Below are positions 1 to 6,110 of a stretch of 6,310 nt of DNA, one piece after another (within the stretch, counting starts at the first letter, position 1; each line of letters opens with the position of its first letter). The position numbers and the translations under genes were made by a program. The notes beneath the pieces are model-generated. The model saw nothing but the letters and a program-made list of their open reading frames with translations, was not told the origin of the DNA and searched no databases. Origin of the DNA: an uncultured Oscillospiraceae bacterium. Its GTDB lineage: Bacteria; Bacillota; Clostridia; Oscillospirales; Oscillospiraceae. The DNA lies in the NCBI GenBank assembly GCA_934668605.1, contig CAKUNY010000120.1:1-6310 (forward strand), given 5' to 3'.

Positions 1-1
1 C

Positions 2-1096
2 TTTCTGATCGCGCTTCTGACGGGCGATAAGCAAGGACTCTCCTATTGCCTGAAAAATGATCTTTCCCGCAGCGGCATTTATCATGTCGTCGCGGTATCC
101 GGAATGCACGTGAGTCTGCTTGCCGGGCTTATCATGCTTCTTTGCGCGAACAAACGCACGCTCTGCGCGGCGCTCGGCATTCCCGCCGTCTGGTTTTTCG
201 TGCTGCTGACAGGCGCGGGCGCGTCGAGCGTTCGAGCCGGCGTCATGCAGACGGTGCTTCTTTTATCCGGCCTTGCCCGGCGGGAGCGCGATTCCTGGAC
301 GGCGTTTTCGCTCGCGGGGCTTTTGCTGCTGGCGGAAAATCCGTGGGCAATCAAAAATGTCGGGCTGCTGCTATCGTTTTCGTCGACGGGCGGCATTTTG
401 CTGTTTGCAAGGCCTCTGTATCACGCGATGGTCGAATCGAAGGCGTATTCCCATCTCGAGGACAACCATCCGGCGCTTGCGCATGGGCTCAAGGCCGCGA
501 TCACCGCCGTGTGCTGCTCGATCGCCGCGAGCGCGTTTTCGCTTCCGATCTGCGCATACTATTTTAAGCTGATGTCCGTGTCGGGCTTTTTGACGAACGC
601 GCTTTGTCTGTGGCTCGTGAGCATGATTTTCTCCGCCGGGCTCGTAACCGCCATCGCCGCGTGCGTGTGGAGCCCGGTCGGAGTCGGCCTCGGGTGGCTT
701 TTGGCGTGGCCGGCGCGGCTGGTGCTCGGGATTGTCCGCGTGATGGCGAGCCTTCCCTACAGCGCGGTTTCCCTGGAAAATCCCTATGCCGCAGTCTGGA
801 CGGTGTTTTTCTTCTTCGCGGTCTGGCTGCTCTGCTTAAAGGCCAAAAAGCTCAGCGGCGCGGTCGTTCTGCTGGCGCTCGGCGGGACGTTTGCCGTCTG
901 CATGGGACTTTCCGCGCTGGACTACCGGAACCCGGGCTTTACCTTCACGGCGCTGGACGTCGGTCAGGGCAGTGCCTCATCTATACGGCAGGCGGCCAGA
1001 CGAGCGTTGTTGACTGCGGCGGCGCGCAGGACGAGAGCGGCGAGCTTGCCGCAAGGTATTTGGAGACGAACGGCGTTTTCCATATCGACCGGCTGA
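2..1096 (+). CDS. comEC: ComEC/Rec2 competence protein, membrane (Competence domain) portion; 5'-partial and frameshifted
   Basis: ComEC forms the inner-membrane channel that carries single-stranded DNA into the cell during transformation. The frame is open from the first bases, so the start lies outside the window. Bases 2-970 encode about 323 family-like residues. Visible hallmarks are the ALLTGD and VAVSGMHVSLLAG stretches near the left edge, a GAGASSVRAGVM motif, a NVGLLLSFSSTGGILLF helix, and several further hydrophobic segments, matching the polytopic Competence domain. It then reaches the linker FTALDVGQG, which in ComEC opens the soluble metallo-beta-lactamase-like domain. After position 970 this frame gives 41 residues unlike ComEC and stops at 1094-1096, while the true continuation is in the -1 frame. 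The gene is therefore interrupted as read, either a real pseudogene or a sequence error. Family identity is firm; functional status is open. Confidence 0.9.
   Translation, partial: FLIALLTGDKQGLSYCLKNDLSRSGIYHVVAVSGMHVSLLAGLIMLLCANKRTLCAALGIPAVWFFVLLTGAGASSVRAGVMQTVLLLSGLARRERDSWTAFSLAGLLLLAENPWAIKNVGLLLSFSSTGGILLFARPLYHAMVESKAYSHLEDNHPALAHGLKAAITAVCCSIAASAFSLPICAYYFKLMSVSGFLTNALCLWLVSMIFSAGLVTAIAACVWSPVGVGLGWLLAWPARLVLGIVRVMASLPYSAVSLENPYAAVWTVFFFFAVWLLCLKAKKLSGAVVLLALGGTFAVCMGLSALDYRNPGFTFTALDVGQGSASSIRQAARRALLTAAARRTRAASLPQGIWRRTAFSISTG
965..976 (+). other. comEC: Single-base frameshift site within comEC
   Basis: The + frame before this point reads DVGQG with GGC at 968-970, and the frame after it reads CLIYTAGG from TGC at 973. 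Adding one C between 970 and 971 gives GGC CAG TGC, that is GQGQC, the expected ComEC junction. Without it the reading continues as GSASS and out of homology. No X-XXY-YYZ slippery heptamer is present here, which argues against programmed frameshifting. The lost base lies in a short GGC(C) run, a context where a deletion or a consensus-calling error is plausible. Confidence 0.8.
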
Positions 1097-1698
1097 TTCT
1101 CACGCACCCGGACGCAGACCACTGCAACGGCGCGGCGCAGCTTTTATCGCGCATCCGCGTCGATGCGCTTTATCTGCCGCTCACGGCCATCCGGGAAGAC
1201 AGCGCGATGCTGCAAGCCATTCGCAAGGCCGCAAGGCAAACCGGCACGCGAATCGAATTTGTCCGCGAGGATACGGAATTTGCAGCGCAAAATGGGAAAA
1301 TTTCCATTTTAAAGCCAGATTTGCGCGAAAGTGGCAACAACGGCGGGCTTTGCGTCTTGGCATCGCACGAAAAATATGATATTCTAATAACCGGCGATTT
1401 AAGCCAGAACGCGGAATACCGGCTGTTGTCGCGGTATGATCTGCGGGACGTGGAGCTGCTCATCGCGGGGCATCACGGCGCAGCGACTTCGACCAGCGAG
1501 GCGCTGCTGCAAAGAACCGGCGCGTCGAGCGTCGTCATTTCCGTCGGCGCGGACAATTCCTACGGCCACCCGGCGGCGGATACCCTTGCGCGCATCGCGG
1601 AAAACGGCGCGGCAATTTACCGGACGGATGAACTGGGAACCATCGTCATCCGGGGAGGAACCTATGGCAAAGAAACAGGCGGCGGAATCAGCCGATAG
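971..1698 (+). CDS. comEC: ComEC/Rec2 metallo-beta-lactamase-like C-terminal portion, displaced by a frameshift
   Basis: This is the remainder of comEC, about 241 residues read from 973 to the TAG at 1696-1698. ComEC proteins end in a soluble metallo-beta-lactamase-like domain thought to degrade the non-transported DNA strand. The sequence shows CLIYTAGGQTSVVDCGG, then the metal-binding motif HPDADH at 1105-1122 preceded by LILT, then AGHHGAATSTS with HHG at 1471-1479, ISVGADNSYGHP, and YRTDELGTIVI near the end. This is the normal motif order for the domain, and the HxDxDH ligands are intact. No ribosome binding site or sensible start sits at its beginning, so it is not an independent gene. 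An in-frame ATG at 1207 lies after the first metal motif. The last 35 bases overlap holA. The intact catalytic motifs suggest the frameshift is recent or artefactual. Confidence 0.88.
1652..1658 (+). promoter_or_regulatory. Ribosome binding site of holA
   Basis: GGGGAGG lies five bases before the ATG at 1664, inside the last codons of comEC. It fixes the holA start, because the open frame extends far upstream without another good site. Confidence 0.8.
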
Positions 1699-2719
1699 CC
1701 TGCGGCAATTCAAGCAGGATCTAAAAAACAATACGCTGGGAAGCTTCTATATCTTCTGCGGTGAGGAGGCGTTTTTGCGGGACTACTATCTCGCGGAGCT
1801 CACGAAAAAGCTGTCAAGCGGCCCGGCCGCAGAATTCAATGTGCACCGCTTCGACGCTTCGACCATCTCTCCGCAGGCGCTTCTGGACGCGGTGGAGGCC
1901 ATGCCGATGATGGCCGAGCGGACGCTGGTGCGCGTGGACGATGTCGACTTTTTTAAGCTCCCCGAGAGCGCGCGCGAGCAGTACCGCGGGATCTTCGAAG
2001 ATCTGCCGGACTATGCCTGCCTCGCGCTTTGCTACGACACGGTAGAGTATAAGCCGAACGGCCAGATGCGAAAGCTCGCGGACACCTTAAAAAAGCGCGC
2101 GCAGGTGCTGGAATTCCAAAAGCCCTCCGAGCGCGAGCTCACCGCGTGGATCGCGCGGCACTTCCGAGCCGAGGGAAAGACGATTTCCGATCAGCTCGCG
2201 GTGTATCTGATCTTTTTGACGGGCGGCGGCATGACGCAATTAGAGGGCGAGATCAAAAAAATCTCCGCCTACGCGTCCGGAAGCGACATTCCGCGCGCAG
2301 ACATTGACGTGGTGGTGACGCCCGTTTTAAACGCGCAGACCTTTGACATTTCGAACGCCATTGCCGGCGGCAATTTTCAGCTGGCGCTTACAAAATTACA
2401 GGAGCTTTTCGCCATGCAGGCCGAACCCATCGCGATTCTGGGCGCGGTCGGCTCGCAGATCAGAAGGCTCTATTATGCGAAAACCCTCGCGGCCTGCGGG
2501 AAAAACCAGCAGACGTTCATGGAGCTGACCGGAAACAAAAGCAGCTACGCCGCAAACCTCACCTTCACGGCGGCAAGGTCTGTTTCTCAGAGCTTCTGCG
2601 AAACCGCGGTCAAGCTTTGCTTGCAGGCAGACCGCGACATGAAGCGCAGCGCGGACGAGCCGGAGCGGATCTTGGAGGTACTCGTGGCGACGCTTTCGCA
2701 GGAGGCGCGCCGTGGTTAA
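1664..2719 (+). CDS. holA: DNA polymerase III subunit delta (clamp-loader subunit)
   Basis: HolA is the delta subunit of the clamp loader. It binds the beta sliding clamp and opens the ring during loading onto primed DNA in the cytoplasm. The product is 351 residues, close to the usual 330-350. Visible family features are SFYIFCGEEAFLRDYYLAEL near residues 27-46, which is the N-terminal GEE-F-R motif of delta, and MTQLEGEIKKISAYA at 190-204, corresponding to the conserved helix that counts on an L-x-x-E-x-x-K pattern. AQTFDISNAIAGGNF at 224-238 leads into the EPIAILGAVGSQIRRLY collar segment at 254-270, and DRDMKRSADEPERILEVL falls near 323-340. The degenerate AAA+ fold has no Walker A motif, as expected. 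The start is set by GGGGAGG at 1652-1658. It overlaps comEC by 35 bases and the next gene by 8. The comEC-holA order is common in Firmicutes. It is almost certainly essential. Confidence 0.93.
   Translation: MAKKQAAESADSLRQFKQDLKNNTLGSFYIFCGEEAFLRDYYLAELTKKLSSGPAAEFNVHRFDASTISPQALLDAVEAMPMMAERTLVRVDDVDFFKLPESAREQYRGIFEDLPDYACLALCYDTVEYKPNGQMRKLADTLKKRAQVLEFQKPSERELTAWIARHFRAEGKTISDQLAVYLIFLTGGGMTQLEGEIKKISAYASGSDIPRADIDVVVTPVLNAQTFDISNAIAGGNFQLALTKLQELFAMQAEPIAILGAVGSQIRRLYYAKTLAACGKNQQTFMELTGNKSSYAANLTFTAARSVSQSFCETAVKLCLQADRDMKRSADEPERILEVLVATLSQEARRG
2700..2705 (+). promoter_or_regulatory. Ribosome binding site selecting a GTG start for the RNase M5-like gene
   Basis: AGGAGG sits six bases before GTG at 2712, within the 3' end of holA. 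It supports GTG rather than any later ATG as the start, since the VKIKQAIVVEGK beginning is needed for the TOPRIM fold. Confidence 0.82.
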
Positions 2720-3302
2720 GATCAAGCAGGCCATCGTCGTCGAGGGAAAGTACGATCAGAACACGCTCTCGCAGCTGGTCGACGCGACGATCTTCCAGAC
2801 ACGCGGCTTCGGCGTGATGCACGACAAGGCACTTCTGGAGCTTTTGCGCAAGGCCGCCAGAACGACGGGGCTCATCATCTTCACCGACTCCGACGGCGCG
2901 GGCTTCGTCATTCGGAACTTTCTAAAGGGCGCGCTTCCGAAGGAGGGCGTTTTGCACGCGTATATCCCCGACATTCCCGGCAAGGAAAAGCGCAAGCGCG
3001 CGCCCGGAAAAGAGGGACTGCTCGGCGTGGAGGGCATGACGAAGGAAACTTTGCTCAAGGCGCTCGAAAGCGCGGGCGCGGATTTGGGCGGTGAGCCTGC
3101 TAAAAAGCCGGGCGATGCGATCACAAAGTTCGATCTATACGCCGCCGGTCTTTCCGGAAGACCGGACAGTGCGTCCAAACGCGCAGCATTTTTGGAGAAA
3201 CTTCGTTTTCCGGCGCACATGAGCGCGAACGCGCTTGTAGATGCGCTGAATTTACTATATACGCGGGAGGAATTTCTCTCGCTGTTTGAGGAAACAACAT
3301 GA
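2712..3302 (+). CDS. rnmV: RNase M5-like TOPRIM protein (DUF4093 family), probable 5S rRNA maturase
   Basis: The product is 196 residues, against about 186 for Bacillus subtilis RNase M5. RNase M5 cleaves 5S rRNA precursor on a ribosomal-protein-bound substrate. The TOPRIM signature is complete: IVVEGKYD at residues 8-15, with E11 as the expected metal or catalytic glutamate, and IIFTDSDGAGFVIR at 55-68, with the D59-x-D61 pair. A basic stretch KEKRKRAPGK at 91-100 and LLGVEGMT at 103-110 follow, as in M5 proteins. The C-terminal half contains DLYAAGLSGRPDSASKR at 141-157 and a final ALNLLYTREEFLSLF, resembling the DUF4093 helical region. In Bacillus rnmV is next to ksgA; here it lies between holA and an ABC-F gene. 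The GTG start has AGGAGG six bases upstream. It overlaps holA by 8 bases and the next gene by 4 (ATGA). The family assignment is strong. The exact 5S rRNA substrate is inferred, and a related TOPRIM nuclease role cannot be excluded. Confidence 0.82.
   Translation: MVKIKQAIVVEGKYDQNTLSQLVDATIFQTRGFGVMHDKALLELLRKAARTTGLIIFTDSDGAGFVIRNFLKGALPKEGVLHAYIPDIPGKEKRKRAPGKEGLLGVEGMTKETLLKALESAGADLGGEPAKKPGDAITKFDLYAAGLSGRPDSASKRAAFLEKLRFPAHMSANALVDALNLLYTREEFLSLFEETT
3288..3293 (+). promoter_or_regulatory. Ribosome binding site of the ABC-F gene
   Basis: GAGGAA lies five bases before the ATG at 3299, inside the end of the RNase M5-like gene. The ATGA overlap at 3299-3302 favours coupled re-initiation. 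Confidence 0.7.
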
Positions 3303-5185
3303 TTGACATTTCCGTAAAAGACCTCGTCAAGAGCTTTGACGAGGACGAAAATCTGCTCGACGGAATCAGCTTCGATGTCCAGTCGGGCGAGCGCGTGGGT
3401 CTGCTCGGCAAAAACGGCGCGGGCAAGACGACACTCTTTAAAATTCTGACGGGCGAAATAGACTACAATTCCGGCGAGATCGCCTTCGCGCAGGGAAAAA
3501 AGGTCGGCCTTATTTCGCAGATCCCGGTCTATCCGGCGGAATTTACCGTGAACGATGTGCTCCGCGCGGCGTTTTCGAGTTTGGACAAGATCAAAGCGCG
3601 CATGCGGCAGCTGGAAAAAACCATGACCGAGCATACGCCGAAGGAGATTCTTTCGGAGTATGACGCGCTCACAAGCCGCTTTGAAGCGGGCGGCGGGTAT
3701 GAGATCGACACCGAGACGGACAAAATCTGCAACGGCCTGATGATCTCGCTGGCTCAGCGCGAGCAGCTGTTTTCGTCTCTCTCCGGCGGCGAGAAAACGC
3801 GGGTGAACTTAGCCCGGCTGCTTCTCGAGAAGACCGACATTCTGCTCCTCGACGAGCCGACCAACCATCTGGACATGCACGCGGTGGAGTGGCTCGAAGA
3901 ATACATTTCGCGCTTCAAGGGGACGGTCTTAACGATTTCGCACGACCGGTATTTTTTAGACCGCGTCGTCAGCCGCATCATTGAAATTTCGAACGGCAAG
4001 GCGGAGTTTTACTCCGGCAACTACTCGTTTTACGTCCAGGAAAAGCAGGCGCGCTTTGAGCTCCAGCTCAAGCAGTATGAAAAAGAGCAGGCCAAGCTCT
4101 CGCAGCTGGGCTTTACGCTCGAGCGCATGAAGGGCTGGGGCATCAACAACCGCACGCTCTACCGCCGCGCCATGTCCATCCAGCACCGGATGGACAGAAT
4201 CGAAAAGACCGACAAGCCGAAGACGGAGAAGACCATGCGCGCGCGCTTTGCCGAGCGCAGCTTCTTCGGTGACGAGGTGCTTTCCGTCAAAGGGCTCGGC
4301 AAGGCGTTTGACGGGCGGACGCTCTTTCACGACGTGGAGCTTCAGGTCGCAGGCAGCGAGCGCATCGCGATTCTCGGCGACAACGGAACCGGCAAGACGA
4401 CGTTTCTAAAGGTTTTGCTGGGAGAAGAAGCGGGCGCGGGCAAGATCAAATTCGGTCCCACGGTCAAGTGGGCGTATCTTCCGCAGATCATCCACTTCGA
4501 GCACCCCGAGCGGACGCTGCTTGACACGATGCTGTATGAGAAAAACTGCACCGTCCAGACCGCGCGTGACCGATTGGGCGCGTATCTGTTTGAGGGCGAG
4601 GACGTGTTCAAGACCGTATCGTCTCTTTCCGGCGGCGAGCAGTCGAGGCTGCGGCTGTGCATGCTGATGGACGAAAAAATCAACCTTCTCATCCTCGACG
4701 AGCCGACGAACCATCTGGATTTAGCGTCCCGCGAATGGGTCGAGGACGCGCTGGAGGAATACGAGGGCGCGCTGCTGTTCGTCTCGCACGACCGCTATTT
4801 TGTGGACAAATTCGCCACGCGCATCTGGGAGCTTGAGAACCAGACGATCCGCGATTTCCCGTGCGGCTACGAAAAATACCGCTCGATCAAGGCCTTTGAG
4901 GCCATGCAGACCGCCGCCCCCGCGAAGGAAAAGCGCGAAAAGAAGGAAAAGCCGAAGCAAACAGGCGGCAGCAAGGCGATTGAAAAGAAGATCAAGAACT
5001 TAGAGCGCGAGATCGAAAAGCAGGAGACGCTGGTCGCGGAATTCGACGAAAAAATCGCGGCGGCGAGTTCTGACTATCAGGAGCTGGCGCGGCTGATGGA
5101 AGAAAAGCAGACCGAGGAGACGAAGCTCTCCGGCATGATGGACGAGTGGGAGGCCTTGAGCCTACAGTTGGAGGTGGGCGTATGA
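3299..5185 (+). CDS. ABC-F family ATP-binding protein (YdiF/Uup-like translation factor)
   Basis: The product is 628 residues with two ABC ATPase domains in tandem and no membrane segment, the ABC-F architecture. ABC-F proteins bind the ribosomal E site and relieve stalled or problematic translation; some confer antibiotic protection. Domain 1 has Walker A GKNGAGKTT at 37-45, signature LSGGE at 161-165, Walker B ILLLDEP at 181-187 with catalytic E186, and SHDRYF near 214-219. A charged helical linker (the PtIM region) spans roughly 235-320. Domain 2 has GDNGTGKTT at 360-368, LSGGE at 443-447, LLILDEP at 463-469, and SHDRYF near 496-501. The tail from about 540 is lysine- and glutamate-rich and predicted to form a coiled coil, as in YdiF and Uup. 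All catalytic residues are intact. It overlaps both neighbours by 4 bases. Nothing points specifically to a resistance subtype, so a housekeeping role is more likely, and I give no firm symbol. Confidence 0.93.
   Translation: MIDISVKDLVKSFDEDENLLDGISFDVQSGERVGLLGKNGAGKTTLFKILTGEIDYNSGEIAFAQGKKVGLISQIPVYPAEFTVNDVLRAAFSSLDKIKARMRQLEKTMTEHTPKEILSEYDALTSRFEAGGGYEIDTETDKICNGLMISLAQREQLFSSLSGGEKTRVNLARLLLEKTDILLLDEPTNHLDMHAVEWLEEYISRFKGTVLTISHDRYFLDRVVSRIIEISNGKAEFYSGNYSFYVQEKQARFELQLKQYEKEQAKLSQLGFTLERMKGWGINNRTLYRRAMSIQHRMDRIEKTDKPKTEKTMRARFAERSFFGDEVLSVKGLGKAFDGRTLFHDVELQVAGSERIAILGDNGTGKTTFLKVLLGEEAGAGKIKFGPTVKWAYLPQIIHFEHPERTLLDTMLYEKNCTVQTARDRLGAYLFEGEDVFKTVSSLSGGEQSRLRLCMLMDEKINLLILDEPTNHLDLASREWVEDALEEYEGALLFVSHDRYFVDKFATRIWELENQTIRDFPCGYEKYRSIKAFEAMQTAAPAKEKREKKEKPKQTGGSKAIEKKIKNLEREIEKQETLVAEFDEKIAAASSDYQELARLMEEKQTEETKLSGMMDEWEALSLQLEVGV
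5170..5176 (+). promoter_or_regulatory. Ribosome binding site of the YdcF-family gene
   Basis: GGAGGTG ends five bases before the ATG at 5182. It selects this start over an in-frame ATG at 5146, which would add 12 unrelated residues and lies deep within the ABC-F coding end. Confidence 0.8.
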
Positions 5186-5910
5186 CGCTTGTCATTCTGG
5201 CGGCGGTTTTCGCCGTGCTCGGAATCGCGCTGATTGTGATTCCCTTCCACGTCGCGATGACGGGGATCTGTTTTCTGGGACTTTCCGCGGTGTGCGTTAT
5301 CCTGCGGCTTCTGCGCGGGAAAAAACACGAAAGGACGTGGCGCGTGATTTTACTGACGCTGACAGGGGTGTGCATGCTGACGGTCTTCGGCGCGATGGCC
5401 TATATTGACTACAGCGGGCGCTCAGACACATTTGATGCGGATACCGCGCCGGAATTTGTCGTCGTGCTCGGCGCGCAGGTGCAAGGCGACCAGCCGTCGC
5501 TGACGCTCAAAAAGCGGCTCGATCTGGCGCTTTCTTATCTGAACGACCACCCGCAGGCGAAGGTCATTGTCTCCGGCGCGCAGGGCGCGGACGAGGCGTA
5601 TCCGGAAGCTTACGTCATGGCGAAGTACCTGATAGAACAGGGCGTGGACGAAAGCCGCGTCATTCAGGAGGATCAGGCGCACGACACGCGCGAGAATCTG
5701 GAGTATTCCCGCGTGCTCGCCGAACAGCACGGCATGGATACAGCGTCTGTTCTCATCATCACGAGTGATTTCCATCTCTGCCGGGCAAAGTATCTGGCAA
5801 GGAGGCTCGGTATGGAGCCTTACGGGCTTGCCAGCCAGACGTGGCCAGAGATTTTGCGGGTCAATTACCTCTTGCGAGAGGTGTTCGCCTTTGTGAAGGC
5901 AGCTATGTAA
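5182..5910 (+). CDS. YdcF/SanA/ElyC-family (DUF218) membrane-anchored protein
   Basis: The product is 242 residues. Three hydrophobic segments are visible at about residues 2-20, 23-43 and 54-74, followed by a DUF218 domain from about 88 to the end. Family motifs are VVVLGAQVQGDQPSLTLKKR at 93-112, VIVSGAQGADEAYPEAY at 128-144, EDQAHDTRENLEYS at 163-176 and IITSDFHLCRAKYLARRLG at 192-210, with H198 in the conserved DxFH-like position. Members such as SanA and ElyC are linked to cell-envelope integrity in enterobacteria, but the biochemical activity of this branch is unknown. The globular domain probably lies outside the cytoplasm, because it follows the third membrane segment. It overlaps the ABC-F stop by 4 bases (ATGA) and is the last gene of the compact run; no clear intrinsic terminator follows. 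Family identity is strong, function is not. Confidence 0.88.
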   Translation: MTLVILAAVFAVLGIALIVIPFHVAMTGICFLGLSAVCVILRLLRGKKHERTWRVILLTLTGVCMLTVFGAMAYIDYSGRSDTFDADTAPEFVVVLGAQVQGDQPSLTLKKRLDLALSYLNDHPQAKVIVSGAQGADEAYPEAYVMAKYLIEQGVDESRVIQEDQAHDTRENLEYSRVLAEQHGMDTASVLIITSDFHLCRAKYLARRLGMEPYGLASQTWPEILRVNYLLREVFAFVKAAM

Positions 5911-5919
5911 TTTTTTCTT

Positions 5920-5936
5920 CTTGCCGTGGCGGCAAG
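5920..5936. repeat. Small perfect hairpin, 7-bp stem
   Basis: CTTGCCG at 5920-5926 pairs perfectly with CGGCAAG at 5930-5936 around the loop TGG. The T-run lies before it on the + strand (5911-5916), not after, and becomes an A-run after the stem on the - strand. It is therefore not a standard intrinsic terminator in either direction. It might still protect the 3' end of the upstream transcript. Confidence 0.55.
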
Positions 5937-5948
5937 CGCTAGTTTGGT

Positions 5949-6049
5949 TCTGGCAGAAACCTGCCTGTCTGATCATTCGACCCCACGCTTCTTTGCGCAG
6001 CTAAGAAGCGTGGGGTCGAAAATGAACCAGCTGGCAGGCTTCTGCCAGA
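5949..6049. repeat. Long imperfect palindrome forming a 101-base hairpin (REP/MITE-like or structured RNA)
   Basis: An outer stem joins 5949-5965 to 6033-6049 over 17 positions with one mismatch (A5959 against C6039). An inner perfect 18-bp stem joins 5976-5993 to 6003-6020 around a 9-base loop. Short pairings (5969-5971 with 6028-6030, 5973-5975 with 6023-6025) bridge the two, with small internal loops and bulges. Both mismatches, A5959 with C6039 and A5972 with C6027, become U-G wobbles on the - strand, so a - strand RNA or single strand would fold better. No U-tract follows on either strand, which speaks against an intrinsic terminator. No obvious target-site duplication flanks it. The size and shape resemble a REP-type or MITE-like hairpin, or a precursor-like small RNA. 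I recognise no named family. Confidence 0.72.
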
Positions 6050-6058
6050 GTAAAGAAT

Positions 6059-6087
6059 TTGACATTTCCCTTTTGTGGGATTAGAAT
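6059..6087 (+). promoter_or_regulatory. Vegetative (sigma-70/sigma-A type) promoter of mrp
   Basis: A perfect -35 TTGACA at 6059-6064 and a -10 TAGAAT at 6082-6087 are separated by an ideal 17 bases in an AT-rich stretch that contrasts with the GC-rich surroundings. Transcription would start near 6093-6095, leaving a leader of only about 17 bases before the ATG at 6111. There is thus no room for a riboswitch downstream of it. It separates mrp from the upstream operon. Confidence 0.8.
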
Positions 6088-6097
6088 AAAACAAAAA

Positions 6098-6102
6098 AGG
6101 AG
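6098..6102 (+). promoter_or_regulatory. Ribosome binding site of mrp
   Basis: AGGAG, preceded by a run of A, lies eight bases before the ATG at 6111 and fixes this start. Confidence 0.8.
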
Positions 6103-6110
6103 TTTTTACT

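Larger units (their letters stand above)
5911..6110. other. Intergenic region between the YdcF-family gene and mrp
   Basis: This 200-base gap is the only intergenic space in the window. It begins with a T-rich run (5911-5922), followed by a small hairpin at 5920-5936, the 101-base palindromic element at 5949-6049, and the mrp promoter and ribosome binding site at 6059-6102. I see no credible protein-coding sequence and no tRNA here. Confidence 0.75.

Noticed and set aside
604..972. Frame-1 open stretch upstream of the ComEC nuclease-like half as a genuine N-terminus
   Set aside because: It is arginine-rich and out of frame with the clearly ComEC-like membrane sequence in the other frame, so it is a shadow until about position 973.
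3145..3165. Inverted repeat with 8-bp arms and 5-base loop inside the RNase M5-like gene
   Set aside because: It falls on the conserved coding motif AGLSGRP and has no T-tract, so coding constraint and high GC content explain it.
2756..3634. Long open reading frame on the - strand (292 codons) under the RNase M5-like and ABC-F genes
   Set aside because: It lies wholly antisense to two well-supported genes, has no recognisable motifs, and is expected from GC-rich codon bias.
3299..5185. ABC-F gene as an antibiotic-resistance determinant
   Set aside because: It sits in a housekeeping operon, has the YdiF/Uup-like coiled-coil tail, and nothing in the linker marks a known resistance class.
5867..5882. 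Hairpin ACCTCT/AGAGGT near the end of the YdcF-family gene as a terminator
   Set aside because: The stem is only 6 bp, lies inside the coding sequence, and the nearest T-run is almost 30 bases downstream.
5422..5976. Open - strand frame of 184 codons reaching from the YdcF-family gene into the intergenic region
   Set aside because: It mirrors the DUF218 coding sequence, its start lies within the palindrome, and the product has no family resemblance.
5949..6049. The palindrome as an intrinsic terminator
   Set aside because: The base of the stem is followed by GTAAAG on the + strand and by ACCAAAC on the - strand, so there is no U-tract in either direction.
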